Of a DNA stretch of 64,000 bases, positions 43,172-54,482 are shown piece by piece. Made by a program: the position numbers and the translations under genes. The notes under the pieces were generated by a model that saw only the letters and a program-made list of their open reading frames with translations, searched no databases and was not told where the DNA came from. The stretch spans positions 310,001 through 374,000 of the forward strand of contig NW_006767438.1 of the NCBI RefSeq assembly GCF_000264995.1. The letters are read 5' to 3'. Within the stretch, counting starts at the first letter, position 1, and each line of letters begins with the position of its first letter. The DNA is from Punctularia strigosozonata HHB-11173 SS5 (lineage: Eukaryota > Basidiomycota > Agaricomycetes > Corticiales > Punctulariaceae).

Positions 43172-45702
43172 TCACCGGGGCGCACTACTCACCGATTCGT
43201 ACGGCCGCAGCGGCAGACGGCCCATGCGCGGGAGGCTGTCCGGCAACTCGGGCCGATTCTGATCCCATTGAATGAACATCCCGTACTCGTCCTCGAAGCC
43301 ATCGCGCTCGTGCGGGTAGTCGGCCAGCTCGGGCGGGTACTTACGATCGGGCGGGGCGTAGACGATGCACATGTCCGCCGTGAGGTGGTCGCCGCGGCGG
43401 TTCCAGAAGCCGCGTCGCCGGCCGCGCGGGTCCCTTTGGGTGGTGGCGCGGCGGGTCGGGGTGGATCGGGTGACGGTGACGGTGGACGAGGAAGAGGAGG
43501 AGGAGGAAGTCGAGTTGGAGGCACTGATGGCGCTGGGGTAGGTGTACGCTTGCGAGGACGCGGAGACGGTCGGCCTTGAGCCGTGCACGATGTCGGACGG
43601 CTTGGGCGGGTCGGGGAGCGGGTTGTGCGGCGACGATCGGGGGTAGGGCGTCGACGCGGAGCGTGCTGCGGCTGCGGACGATGACGAAATTGGGGCAACC
43701 GCGTGCTGGTGTTGGTGGTGGCGATGGGACGAGGATGTATAGGCTTGGGCTTGTTGTTGGGTGAGCGAGGACGCCGACTGAAGGGGCGGCATCTCTGGGT
43801 ATGTCCCGGTGGGCGCGACGACAGGGTACGTCTGGCTCCGTCCGAGCGAGCGCGCATGGTGCTGGTGGCCTTGCGCTTGCGCGGACGACGAGATGCTCGC
43901 CTGCGATCTGTGCGCAGACACAGGGGTAGGCGACACCTCGCGCCGCTCCCGCGTGCGATCCCTCTTCCGCTCGCGGGCCCTCTCCCTCTCCCGATCGCGA
44001 TCCCTGTCCCTGTCCCTGTCAACAGAGTGGTCCACGAGCAACGGGCTGAGCAGACTCGCGAAATTGTCGAAACCGCTCGGCTCTTCGGTGAGCTGGCTGA
44101 GCGTGCTGAACGTCGTCGACGTCGCAGACGTCGGCGTACGCGCGGGTGAAGTGCTTGCCGATTGCGAGCGCGAGTGCGACCGAGACGCGGAGGCGGAATG
44201 TGATCGGGAAGCAGCGGCGGCAGCGGCGGGCGCCAAATGGCGCTCTTCCCAGTCGGCCGGGCGGGGCGGGATGACCATCTCCGCCTCGGGCATCGTGCGC
44301 GTGCGGCTGGGCGTGCGGCTGCTATGCTCGTGGCTCGCGCGTCGGGACGGGGTCTGGCTCTGATGGCTCTGATGGGGCGGCGAAGAGTAGATCGGCGCGG
44401 GCGCGGTCTCCGCGCGCCGGCGCTCGTCCGGCCTAGGCGTAGTCCCGGACAGATAGTGATTCGGCGTGCGGACGACCTTGGGGGAGAACGTCGGCTGGAG
44501 CTCTTGCTTGGACGTAAAGGGCTCGGGCTCGGGCTCGGGTTCCGGAGCAGGTGGGGGCCGGCTCGCAGGCGGCGGATCGCGGTAGATGGCGGCGGGGGCA
44601 GCGCTGCTGCTGTGCTGCAGGCGCGAGGACGTGCGGCGGTGACGCTCGCGGTCGGGCGGGTCGTTCTGCGATGGGCGGCGGGACGATGATGCGGACGATG
44701 GGCCGGCGGAGGCGGAGGCGGAGGCAGAGGAGAAGTAGCCGGAGTCCTGCGAGGCATGCTTCAACGGAGCGCCGAGGCTGGAGGACGAGTTGTGTCTCGA
44801 GGCAGAGGCGGATGCAGATGCGGAGTGATAGCCGGAATCGTTCGAGCCGTGGCGGGAGAGCGGTTCACCCTTGTTGCTCGTGCGCGGATACTCGGCCGCG
44901 CGCTTGCGGATGTCTTCGTGTAGGGAAGAGTAGCCAGACGAGCCGGAATTGCGGTCGGGCGAGGGGCGGGTGGCGCCGCCCGCGGTCGGATCGGGCCCCC
45001 TGGTACGTTGCGATTGGGATTGTTGGGGGCGATCGGCGGACGAGGACGGGCCGGCGTCGAGCGCGAGGTCCCTGGGCGCCCACAGCCACGGCGTCGGGGG
45101 TGCGTTCTTGAACTGATCGTCCTTGGATTCGTTCCTTTTGGCGCAGCGTTAGAAACTCGCTCTATCTATACCTCTCCCTCCTTCCCCCACGACCCCGGCG
45201 AGGTGGGGCACGACGGAAGGAAGAAGCGACGATCGACGACTCACTTGATGTCCATCCCCGTCAATCCGAGTCCGTTCTCTTTCAGCTCCGTCGCCCAATA
45301 GGACGGGTCGGGCTGCTTCGGCACGCGCTTGTACGGGTTGAAGCTCTGCTGCTGGGCTTGCGGCATGCCGGGCCACTGCCAGGGGGCCCACGCCATCTGC
45401 TGCTGCTGAGCGGCGGCGGCCATCATGTTCTGCTGGGCAGCGGCGGCTGCGAACTGGGAGGCGCTCGCCATCGGCTGAGGGGGGAATTTGGGGTTCTGCA
45501 CCCAATGCCCGGCCATCCAGGCCTGCTGGGAGATGCTCACGCCGGAAGGCATCGGCGGGGGGCCGTTGAAGGGTACGGGGGCGTGCCATCCTGCGGCGGC
45601 GGCAGAGGAGGAGGTCGTCCAGGGGCCCGGGGGAGGTCGGTTGTGGGCCTGCGCGGCGAAGGCGGCGGCGGCAGCCTGCTGGTGTTGAGCGACGCTGAAC
45701 AT
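43172..45702 (-). CDS. Low-complexity hypothetical protein with conserved WNRRGDHLT C-terminus
   Basis: I do not recognise a family with a known function. The ATG at 45702 gives MFSVAQHQQAAAAAFAAQAH, a Gln/Ala/Met/Pro-rich segment, then VPKQPDPSYWATELKENGLG and an intron (about 45244-45130). The next exon is highly disordered: Ser/Arg/Pro-rich with HASQDSGYFSS- and SNDSGYHS-type repeats, a PEPEPEPEP run, a DRDRDRDRDRERERARERKR run and poly-Ser. The only well-ordered part is the C-terminal 90 residues: RRGFWNRRGDHLTADMCIVY, APPDRKYPPELADYP and DEYGMFIQWDQNRPELPDSL, probably the conserved functional block. Stop at 43172. An upstream exon ending near 45778 (PPGAPPRVYIPGS) may belong to the gene, so the N-terminus is uncertain. 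Confidence 0.7.
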
Positions 45703-46646
45703 GAAGCTGGCGAAGGGCTTGCTCAGTGATCGGCCCGTTGATATATGTATGAGTTTCTCGCGACACTCACTGCTCCCGGGGATGTATACGCGCGGTGGGG
45801 CACCAGGTGGGCTAATCGGATGTCTTGGGGGCTGGGCGCGGGCTGTGTGGGTGCAGTCGCCGGCCTGGCAACAAAATCCGGCGGCGACGAGCGTGGACGA
45901 GCAGGTCTTATAGGTTCAACGAGAGGTGCCACATCGACGAAGACAATGCAGTCGGGACCACACCACGAGGGACAAAAGGACGAGTTGCAGGGATGGTGGC
46001 ACTGGCAAAGCCAGCCGCTGCGCCACACATCCTCATCTCAGCTTTCGACTCTTGCTCACCAAATTACAAACCTGCCGAACCCAACTCATCGCCTGCGCCG
46101 CGACGCCTAAACATCATTTGGTGATACGCATTTTTTTTTTCTGTCCGGCGATGGCGCCCGCAGCGGAGACGGCGCGAGCGTCGGCAGAAAGTTCCCACCA
46201 AAAGCTGTTCAAAAGGGCCCACGGGGACCTTGTTGATTGAAGGTGCCCCATGCGGAAGCAAATGACAGAGCAAACATTCCTTCCGTCCAGTCGTCATCAG
46301 CACGAATCTAGCGTCGTACACAACCCTGAAGCTTCCTATTGTCAGCGCCGTCTTCCAGAGACTACTAACGATAACGAATCGCATCCAAAAGCGAAGGGAC
46401 AATTGGGGTTACTACATACTAAAAGATCGTGATCGGGGTGGGGTGTAAGAATAGCGGATCCGGAAGCGTATAAAAGCAGGTTTTAACTATGACTCTTATG
46501 ACACAGCGCCACCCGCCATAGATCTTGATGGTCATGACGCCGGCAACCACCAACGGTGGGCCCCGCGTTTCACAGCGCCCGACGACGTTTCAGATTGGCG
46601 CCGAGGGCGGAGGGCAAGGCTCGGTAGCCGCGTGGCCCGTGCGGAA
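45703..46646. other. Intergenic, possible upstream exon and an orphan TATA box
   Basis: About 940 bp. The first 200 bp may carry a 5' exon of the preceding gene. A clean TATAAAA at about 46469 on the plus strand has no recognised gene downstream in that orientation. A poly-T tract lies near 46129-46140. Confidence 0.35.
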
Positions 46647-48483
46647 CTACCAATTCCACTCGTCCAGGTCATCTTTGGCCTGGCCTGACGCCGCAGTGGC
46701 CGTGGTCGTCGTGTGCGCAGCAGCAGGCGTGAGCAGGACGGGTGCTTTCGTGTTGAGCACGCCGAGCGTGGTGTCCGGCGTCATCACCTCCCCGCCTAAC
46801 GAGTTCCCGTCGTCCTCGTCCAGGAGCGACGCCGTCGACGGCGCGGGCGATCGCCGCAGCTTCTCGCCACCTGGCGTCGTCGACGGCGCGGGGGGAGACG
46901 CCAGCGCGGCGAAAAGGCTCTGGCCCACGTCGCTCAAGAGCACCGAGGCGCGCTTCAGGTTCCGGTTCTTTTCCCGTTCGAGCGTGCGTCCGACGGTGCC
47001 CACCCACGCCGACACGGGCTGCTCGAACGCGGCGCCGAGGGTGGCAAACGCAGGGGCGACGGAGGAAGGGGATGCGGGAGAGGGTGAGGTGGCGCTCCGC
47101 CGTATCCGCGGTGGCGACTTGGGCGCCGGCTGAGACACGGTGGCGGAAGGTGTATCGGGAGTGGGTAATGAACCCAGGAGAGTCGTCGTCGTGATCGAAT
47201 CCGAGATGGACGGCGGCCTGTCGCGCGACTTGCGCCGCTGCAGCTTGGCCGCCCGCGAGTCGAGCGCCGACGTTGGCGTCGTGGCGCCCACTTCCGCCCA
47301 GTTCCAGTCGTCTTGTTCCTGTCCCTGCTCCTTCTCCTTCTCTTCGTCGTGTTCGTGTAAGTCCTCGTGCTGTTCCTCGAAGCTTGTGAGAGACGAGTTG
47401 GACCCTTGTGACAGCCTCGTGCCCGCTGAGTAGTTCGTCGTCATCGTCGCTGCCGTCGAGATGCTTGACGTCGACGCATGCGATGATCTTGCCGCCGTAG
47501 ACAGCGAGCGCAGGTGTGGGTTCAGTGGCGACCGCGGTTGCACGGACGCGGGACTTTTGGGAGACGCGGCAGACAGATCCGCAAGGCCGGCGAGCATCCG
47601 CCCGACGCCTTGCACACCCTCCTTCAGTCCGCCCATGTTGAGCGACAGGTCCACGCTCGGCTGGCTGTCCCGCGGGGATGAGCCATTAGCGGAAGATGAG
47701 GCTATGTTAGATCCGGCGGAGGGAGACGAGGCGTAGGCGCGGTCGAAACCGCGGTGGACGATCCGCTCCCACTTGCGCTTGAGCTCGGCGAGCTCGGCCT
47801 CGTGCGTCGCGAGCTGGGTCCGTAGCTCCATACAGCGTGCCTCCTTCTGCGCGATGAACGACAGTAGATCCGCGTGCCTGTATCATATAACGTTAAACCA
47901 GTTCAGCACGGAACGACAGAGAAGAAAAAAAAAAGGGAACGCACTTCTCGGCGAGCGTCAACGGCGCCCTCTCCTCCTTGCCGTCCAACCCTTCGAGCCC
48001 GAGCGTCGACTTTGGCCGCACCCGCGCGTTGGGTATCCGCCCTTCTCCAGCGGCGCCGCTCCTCCCACCGAGCGAATGGCTCCTCCCCAGCCCGCCACCG
48101 CCGTCCGCCGCCAGAGTCACGGGCGACCGCACGCGCTCCACCGCGCCCGGGCCGTCCGGGCTGAAGTACGCGATCGACGACTGTCGTCTTGAAGGGGCAT
48201 GCGGCGTGCGTTTCGGGCTGCGCGCGGCCGGCGAGCCGGGGATGCTTCCGCTGCCGCCGGCGGAGGCGGAGGTGCCGGGTGCGACAGTCGAAGAGGACGG
48301 AGTCGGCGGGCGTGCATTCGTCGCGAGTTGAAGAGGCCGAGGCGCGGTGGCCGAGGTCGGACTCGGGGTGAGTTTCAGAGGACGTGGTCGACTGCTACCA
48401 CTGGTGGTTGCAGGTTTGGACGTGGAAGTAGAGGCAGACGCGGCGCTCGTAGCGATGGTGTCGTATACCGTCGAGCCGAGCAT
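46647..48483 (-). CDS. Hypothetical protein with coiled coil, DUF4048-like
   Basis: The function is unknown. A true ATG at 48483 gives MLGSTVYDTIATSAAS, then a long Ser/Pro/Thr-rich disordered region (IPGSPAARSPKRTPHAP, SIAYFSPDGPGAVERV). The intron at about 47945-47880 joins APLTLAEK to HADLLSFIAQKEARCMELRT and QLATHEAELAELKRKWERIV. This short coiled coil is the best conserved part and recalls the fungal DUF4048 group. The rest is low complexity with an acidic run (HEDLHEHDEEKEKEQGQEQD) and a second short conserved stretch (ATLGAAFEQPVSAWVGTVGR). It ends DDLDEWNW-stop at 46647. The terminal DEWNW and the internal DDWNWAEV look like repeated short motifs. Confidence 0.68.
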
Positions 48484-48904
48484 GAGGTGCCGGCGTAAAG
48501 ACCGTAGATAATGAACGAGGCGGACGCAGAGACGTGCGAGGAGGAACAGAGAGCGTCGGTGTCGTCGTCGGCGGGCGAGTAATTCGATATGGCGGAGAAA
48601 CTGGGAAAGGGTGGTGCTGCCGGTAGCCGAGGCGGGAGCGCCTGGGCCGCCTGGGATATTCCACCAGCTGCGGATAACGACCATGTCCGTCGTACGTACT
48701 TGATCGCAAGTCATCGCACATTCGCACTGGACAATCCGTACTCGTACTCGTAAAGGGACTTTATATATACAGGGTGAGATGATAAACAGGGTTTCAGACC
48801 CGACGCGACGTCGTTCACGGGTCCGAACTGACACAATAAACCGCTCCCGCCAAAGTCTGAGCGTACACTATAGCGCCAATTGTGAGCGCGATCTTCGTGG
48901 AGGC
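48484..48904. promoter_or_regulatory. Promoter region of the DUF4048-like gene
   Basis: About 420 bp between two minus-strand genes. An open frame runs through much of it in phase with the gene, but the start at 48483 fits best. It contains a TATATATA run near 48762-48769. Confidence 0.35.
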
Positions 48905-49797
48905 CTAAACATGCACAAGCTCCGGATCGTCCACGCTCGTAATCGTCCGTGTGGGTGGCAAAAGGTGGTCAAAGACGAATCGGCCGTCTACGGGCAGCGT
49001 CAGCACGACATATTCGGCGCGAACGAAGGTAGGTAAAGGCAGAACGCGTACTCGGCTCGTCGTTCTCGCGCGCCCGCCAATGCGCCTCCTCGAGGTCCTT
49101 GGCGACGCCGCTCACGACGTGTCGCTTCACAAGGCGCTCCCTAGCGGCCTCTGCGCCGACCGCGACCCACCATCGCTCGTCCAGCAGCCTGCCCGCCTCC
49201 GCCCACGGCTCCACGTCCATGAACGTGTACAGGCCTTCGATAACCACGATCCGGTGCCTCGGCAGGATCACGACCGAGTCGGGCGAGGGGTCCTTCAGCG
49301 CGTGGTCGAAGGAAGGCGCGAGGATCGGGGCCGCGGCGGGGGCGATGGGTGCGCGGAGCGAGCGCACGAAGGCGAGGTAGCCCGTGCCGTCGAACGTCCA
49401 GTGAGCACCGCGCCTATCGTGTGCCAGCTTCGGGTCGGGGAACGCGTCGAGCTGCGCCCGCGTCAGATGCCATCCTGTGTGCCGTCCAGCTCGTCGCGAG
49501 ATGATCCGTCGACCGCGCTGCTCACCGTCCAATCCGACCATGACGGCTTCGGTCTGCACTCCGGACGCACTCGCGGCGAGCAGCGCGTTTGCACGATCTA
49601 CTATCCGCCGCGCGATCGTGGACTTGCCCGAGGCGGGGACGCCGGCGACGCCGACGAGCCATCGCCGGTCAGTCGGGATGCTGGAGGTGCACGGGTGCTG
49701 AGCGGGATGTTCTGGCACACATCCTGGGCGACAGGACCTCTCACGTCTGTACTTGGCGGACGAGGTGTTCTGCGAGTTCGTTGCACACGGGGTCCAT
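48905..49797 (-). CDS. P-loop kinase, YFH7 / uridine kinase-phosphoribulokinase superfamily
   Basis: A small-molecule kinase of the phosphoribulokinase/uridine kinase fold; yeast YFH7 is the nearest group I recall, and the substrate is unknown. The ATG at 49797 gives MDPVCNELAEHLVRQVQT, and an intron joins it to IPTDRRWLVGVAGVPASGKS (Walker A GVPASGKST, near 49640). Then MVGLDG splices to WHLTRAQLDAFPDPKLAHDR, GAHWTFDGTGYLAFV, RHRIVVIEGLYTFMD (Walker B-like), AEAARERLVKRHVVSGVA (lid Arg) and AREND. The last intron leads to EPNGRFVFDHLLPPTR and ITSVDDPELVHV, stop at 48905. The long frame that begins with GTG at 49718 and stops at 48969 misses both true ends. Confidence 0.83.
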
Positions 49798-50017
49798 GGG
49801 GAGAGGACGTAGATGAGCTGTGAGAGACTGAACGGTCACTGAAAGCGCGGGCTCTCCACCGTACTTGCATTATTACCGTGCTGGGTACCTCGACTTGATC
49901 TGAGCTCGAGCTGAACATGCAGTCATTGGAGTCGCTGTCAACCGCGGCGCTCCACCGCTGCCCTGCATAGACGATGCGCGATATAATAATCGTCGGTCAT
50001 ACACTCCAACCGCGAAT

Positions 50018-51447
50018 ATGGCTACTCGTACACATTCACCGACGCACCTCCTCATCTTCCTCCTCTTCTTCCTCGTCCTCCCGCCCTACCTCTTCTGGCG
50101 CACCTTCCGCCACTACACCCGCGGCCCACCCCATCCCGCATGGTCTCTTCTTCTCGACCTCGCCGCCTCCTCCGGCCGGCTCTTCTTCGCGCTCCTCCGC
50201 GTGCCCGCTGCAGACGCGTCGCCCACGACGGTGCCGGACCACCAGGCGCCCCAGTTCGACGACAGAGCGTGGGCGCCCCGCAAGCTCGCTCACCGAATAG
50301 TAGGGCGGGGTACGCGCGTCGTCCCCATCAAAATCGACAAGGTCGGCGAGGATGTGCGGAGGGGCATTGCCAACGAAGGCCGGCCATTGGTCAGGGCGAT
50401 CGACGTTCCCGGGTTCTGGGTCACGAAAGAGGACGACACCACGGTTCCGAACGGCGAAGCCCGGGACGGAGAGAGAGTGATCATGTACCTCACAGGCGGG
50501 GGTATACACGTAACGTTTCCGTCCCCGCCTTTTGGGCCCCCGTCTCGACCGGGCTGACGCGCCATTCTACAGCCCATGACGAGCCCGGTCGCGTACGGAC
50601 TCGCGCTCGCCACCTCGCTCCGCGTTCTCGCCGTGACTTACCGCTCCGCCATCACGCCCGCGTCCGCCTTCCCCGCGCAGCTCCTCGACGCGCTCGCGGG
50701 TTACCTCCACCTCGTCCGCCTCGGTTTCGCGCCGAAGGACATCCTGGTCACCGGCGAGAGCGCGGGCGCGTTCGTCGGGCTCGCGCTCATGCGCTTCCTC
50801 GGGGACGTGGCCCAACCCGAAGGCGAAAAGCCGGGGTTGGACCTCGGCATGGTAGGCGCAGCGGCGCTCATATCTGTGGGTCCCCCTCTCCGTTTTGTTC
50901 TGTGTTTTGATCGTGTCGTCCCGGAACCTGCAGCTGACGCCGTATCGTTTTCATCTTGTGTCTTGGGCAGCCCGCGTGCAACATGGCGCGATTCGACCAT
51001 CCCGAGATCGAGACCGACTTCCGCCTGCCGCACTACCGCAAGCGTACGGCCCCCGCGCTCGCGCGCCACTTTCCGCCGGAAGAGCTCGCCGGCTCGCCGT
51101 ACTTCTCCCCCGCGCTCGCGCCGCCCCGGTCGGGCGCGTTCGCCCATCTCCTGTCGCGATCCACGCCGACCGGGGAGGGGACGCGAAGAGGGGTGACGGT
51201 GTGGGTGCAGTACTCGGATGGCGAGCTGTTCGCGGACGACGTGAGGAGGCTGGTGGAGCGCATGCGCGCGGAGGGCGTGGACGTGCGCGCGGAGGAGGTG
51301 TATGGGGGGCTGCACGTGGACGCGGTGGTGCGGAGGGCGGCGCGCGCGCTGTGGGAGTGGGCGGGCATCGCCGGGCGAAATGGGAGAGAGAAGCGCGACG
51401 GGAGCTGGGAACGGTATGTGCGAGCGGTGGAGGAGTTGGGCTGGTGA
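50018..51447 (+). CDS. Alpha/beta hydrolase, HSL-type esterase, membrane-anchored
   Basis: A serine hydrolase of the hormone-sensitive lipase/arylacetamide deacetylase type (steryl acetyl hydrolase-like); substrate unknown. The ATG at 50018 gives MATRTHSPTHLLIFLLFFLV, an N-terminal TM anchor. The intron at about 50507-50572 joins VIMYLTGGGIH (oxyanion-hole HGGG equivalent, here TGGG) to PMTSPVAYGLALATSLRVLA. Then LGFAPKDILVTGESAGAFVG carries the nucleophile in GESAG (near 50755). A second intron near 50876-50970 leads to PACNMARFDHPEIETDF and VQYSDGELFADDVRRLVERM (acid), then YGGLHVDAVVRRAA (His). Stop at 51447. The triad is complete. It lies head to head with the YFH7-like kinase (220 bp between starts). 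Confidence 0.85.
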
Positions 51448-53215
51448 TGCCGCCGTGTACTACGGTGAACGGGACGAGTGATGTTTACGATCGCTTGTGG
51501 CTCTACGCTATCATTGTACACTAACATACATGCGGTACCAAACTCTTTCGTGTCATTGTCGTCTGACTTCAAGGAGATATCCTTCGGTACCTCGGTTCGA
51601 ACTCGTTCCATGCAACCATACGACCGCTCTGGAAACGTCGTGCGAACGTCGTTGCAAGTTCCTACAAGTTTTGAACCAACGCGGCAAGGTCAGGCGAGAT
51701 CAAGCACAGGTTTCAAGCCGTAGGGCTCACAGATGTGCTTTCCGCCCGCGCCGACACGCCATCGGAGACCAAGCATTCTAACATGCCAAACATCAACTGG
51801 ATTCACTCTCGAGCCGTCCGTTCATCATCAGCTCCAGCGCCAAGAGCAGCATATATCCCCCCGGCCCATCAAGTCGGGCTTGATCGAAGTCGAGGAGCAC
51901 ACCGTAGGCGTTCCCATTTTCGTCCCTCCTGTACATCAGATTGTGGAGGCTAATGTTGCGGTGGAGAATCTTCACCGGACTGTCTGCCAGCAAAAAATGG
52001 CCTGCCGCGGATGTCGTCAGAGGGCCCGCACGAAGTACTGTATGAGTCGCGACGTACAGCCGATGACTTGCCAGCACGCTCTCATGATATCTTCGCCTTT
52101 GAGATCCTGCAAGCGTCGATATGGCGCCTTGGCAATGGCCGGGTTTCTCTCCGGTTGCCTGTCCACACCAGCTCAGGAATGGATACGCGATCGCAATACC
52201 GGATTGTGGGCTGACATGTAAGGATTACACGACCGATCCGGAGCGCGAAAGGCTATGTACGCGGGCATTGTCAAGTTGAACAGCTCATTCTTCGCGTATA
52301 TACGCGAGCAGCGAGACGGGCTCATACCTTCCATTATTGCTGCCAGAGCCAGCTACGCGTCGTTGCAGATTATGTTGGTTGAAGCGCCGGTGAAATCCGT
52401 GGAAACTAGGTGGTAGATCAAGAGAAAGACCTACGGTGGCGCGTTCATTGTCCTGACAGGAAGACATACGACAGTACTAGTGGGGCAGGTGACAAGCCGC
52501 AAGCCTCGGGTTTCAAGGTAACATCACAGTTATGTTGATAGATCTTATATGTAGAGTACCCGACGTTACCAGCTCGGTGCAATGATATGACAAGGAAAAG
52601 GAAAGACAGTGATGAAACAGCATGCGACCTCGTCACTGGCATGCGTCACAGTGGCAACTGCAAGCTCACAAGTTGAACCTACTGATGAGCCCGTCTAACA
52701 GCTCACATCTCTCGAATGGAAGACTCTAGAGTGTCCGACCGAGATTTGGCGCCGTCTTGGGTCGTTTGCCCTGTGCCGGCTGTTCGACGTGTTCATAAAC
52801 ATGAGCGAAGTTCGGGAGCAGAATTCGCCCTCCGTGGGTCCACGCTTTTGCTCTCGTCCATGATGTGCTGCACCCTGCCTGTACTGAGAATCGTATGCTG
52901 AGTCCTACAGTACGTGATGGAACTAGGAAAATGACTGCTTTATCATGCTATCGAATGCAACCATACACAAATTTCGAGTCGTGCACCCTCTGCTCGAATG
53001 TTATTGCCCACAAGGGTGAGCTGTGTGGTCTTCGCGAGATAGATCGACACATGGCGAGTACCAATAATGATCCACCCCCCCTCCCCCGAAGACTGCTGAA
53101 TCTAAATACTTTGATAGACCTACAGGAGGCGCCTACGGACTATGAACAATCTCCTGTGCTCACGCGGCGCAGGCACGGGGCCGAATCCCGTCTGTGATCG
53201 CGACAATAGCACGGT
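51448..53215. other. Intergenic stretch with one kinase remnant
   Basis: About 1.8 kb. Apart from the FunK1-like remnant at 51793-52230, I see only short frames without domains. The sequence is AT-richer than its surroundings. Confidence 0.4.
51793..52230 (-). pseudogene. FunK1-type protein kinase fragment
   Basis: The minus strand reads LASHRLYVATHTVLRAGPLT, then HRNISLHNLMYRRDENGNAY, GVLLDFDQARLDGPG. This matches the catalytic-loop and DFD region of the fungal FunK1 kinases (usual LHRDISxxNIM and GxLxDFDLA). The catalytic Asp of HRD is Asn here. Upstream sequence to about 52230 (GYPFLSWCGQATGEKP) is weakly kinase-like. No N-lobe and no complete C-lobe are found, so it is a remnant. Confidence 0.55.
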
Positions 53216-53860
53216 TTATTCCTGAGCGGCGCTCCTGGCATCGACATCCTCCCTCTGCTTTTCCGCCAGTTGTGCCCTGCGTTCCATCAAAATCACGCCC
53301 AGCTTGTTCTTCCCGACACCCTTGACTGCGCCCCACAACTTGTCCCTCGTCGCCTCGACCAACACCCTGTCGCCCGTGTCGAGCAACTTGGCCGCCAGCT
53401 CGGACCCCTGAGCGAACTTGGCGGCGATCGCCTTCCTCATTGCTGCCTCGGCGCCTCCCTCCTGCCACGTCTTCACGTCCTCCGCGCTCAACCGCTTCTG
53501 CCGGCCCAACCTCTTGGCCTCCGCGGGATCCTTGGTCTCGGCGATCCGTCGGGCGTAAGTCGGGCTCCTGCCCTCCTCAGACAAATCCAAATACTTGGCT
53601 GCCTGGAATGCGCCCTCGACGTGATAATGCTGGATCCCGTCTAGCTCGAACGGCGCAGGATAGAAGTTGGACAGGAAATTGGCATTGGGGTCCGACTGGC
53701 GATTCTTCCCGCCGAAGCAGAGGTGGTTGTGCTTGAGCCAGTTCCCCGACTGCTTGGGATAGCTGCTGGGGTCTGACGTAGCTTGCTTGGCGGGGGCAGG
53801 CTTGTTTGTAGACCCGGACGCGGAGGCTTGCTGAGACTGCTTGGCCGTACGGCGGGCCAT
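53216..53860 (-). CDS. NADAR-domain (DUF1768/YbiA-like) protein
   Basis: A single-exon gene of 214 codons. After a Ser/Ala/Lys-rich N-terminus (ATG at 53860), the NADAR fold is clear: HLCFGGKNRQSDPNANFLSN, FYPAPFELDGIQHYHVEGAF, QAAKYL, then RLSAEDVKTWQEGG, MRKAIAAKFAQGSELAAKLL, DRVLVEATRDKLWGAVKGVG and KNKLGVILMERRAQLAE. NADAR proteins are N-glycosidases or ADP-ribose-related enzymes: bacterial YbiA acts on riboflavin intermediates, and other members reverse guanine ADP-ribosylation. The conserved Glu of EGAFQAAKY and the Trp-Gly of KLWG are present. The fungal substrate is not known. It is divergently oriented to cyclin B. Confidence 0.88.
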   Translation of the reverse strand: MARRTAKQSQQASASGSTNKPAPAKQATSDPSSYPKQSGNWLKHNHLCFGGKNRQSDPNANFLSNFYPAPFELDGIQHYHVEGAFQAAKYLDLSEEGRSPTYARRIAETKDPAEAKRLGRQKRLSAEDVKTWQEGGAEAAMRKAIAAKFAQGSELAAKLLDTGDRVLVEATRDKLWGAVKGVGKNKLGVILMERRAQLAEKQREDVDARSAAQE

Positions 53861-54482
53861 GGGTATACAACGGGGGAAGGGCGTATGCGAAGGCTCCTTC
53901 CAATCAGACTTCGCTGTATATACGGAGTGATTGACTCGGGTCCGGGACTGAATCTGATTGACTCCGCACTGTCAAGGTTGTACTACTCATTGGCAGAGTT
54001 TTGTGCACGCTGTTCGCATGCAGCAGTATAGCTTTGCAGAATGTTTGCATCGCCATCGCGAATACGCGCGTAAAGGGTGCGTTTGATGACCCTAACCTTA
54101 GTCCTGGGCAGACGAGTCAAACACGTGCAGTGCGCGAGGCGTTGAACGGTGGCAAACAAGGCTGTGCGCACATTGCGTAGAAAGATCCGCTTATATATAA
54201 TCATGGTCGCGTCCGAGAGCCTTCAGAAATCGTACGGAGGGGAGATGATGGCATTCCTTGCGAAGGGATGCACGGAGGGAGCAGGTCCAACGCGTCCAAC
54301 GCGTGTTTCACGTTACGCGATTGTAAGATCACATGACTGAGCGCGATGTCCTTGTTTGTGCGTTGTTTGTGGTTGACACCAAACCAAAACCGGCGTCACC
54401 GCTCACCGCCAGCCTTCCTTCTACCATCGTCTCTTCATCACACTAGATATCCTGGACATACCCTAATATCTCTATAGCGGTG
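53861..54482. promoter_or_regulatory. Divergent intergenic region, NADAR / cyclin B
   Basis: About 620 bp between divergent starts. No further gene is seen. Confidence 0.45.

Noticed and set aside
43189-44757. Second long minus-strand frame rich in Pro/Arg, and plus-strand frames at 44237-45111
   Set aside because: Shadow frames of the Ser/Arg-rich low-complexity gene at 43172-45702; the accepted frame has the conserved ordered C-terminus.
46469-46475. TATAAAA as promoter of a missed gene
   Set aside because: No recognisable start codon context or coding exon follows on the plus strand; noted only as an orphan signal.
50036-50509. Antisense open frame over the alpha/beta hydrolase
   Set aside because: Shadow of the hydrolase exon, caused by high GC and biased codon use.
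51588-51606. T-arm-like GGTTCGAACTCG
   Set aside because: No D-arm or acceptor stem lies upstream; a chance match.
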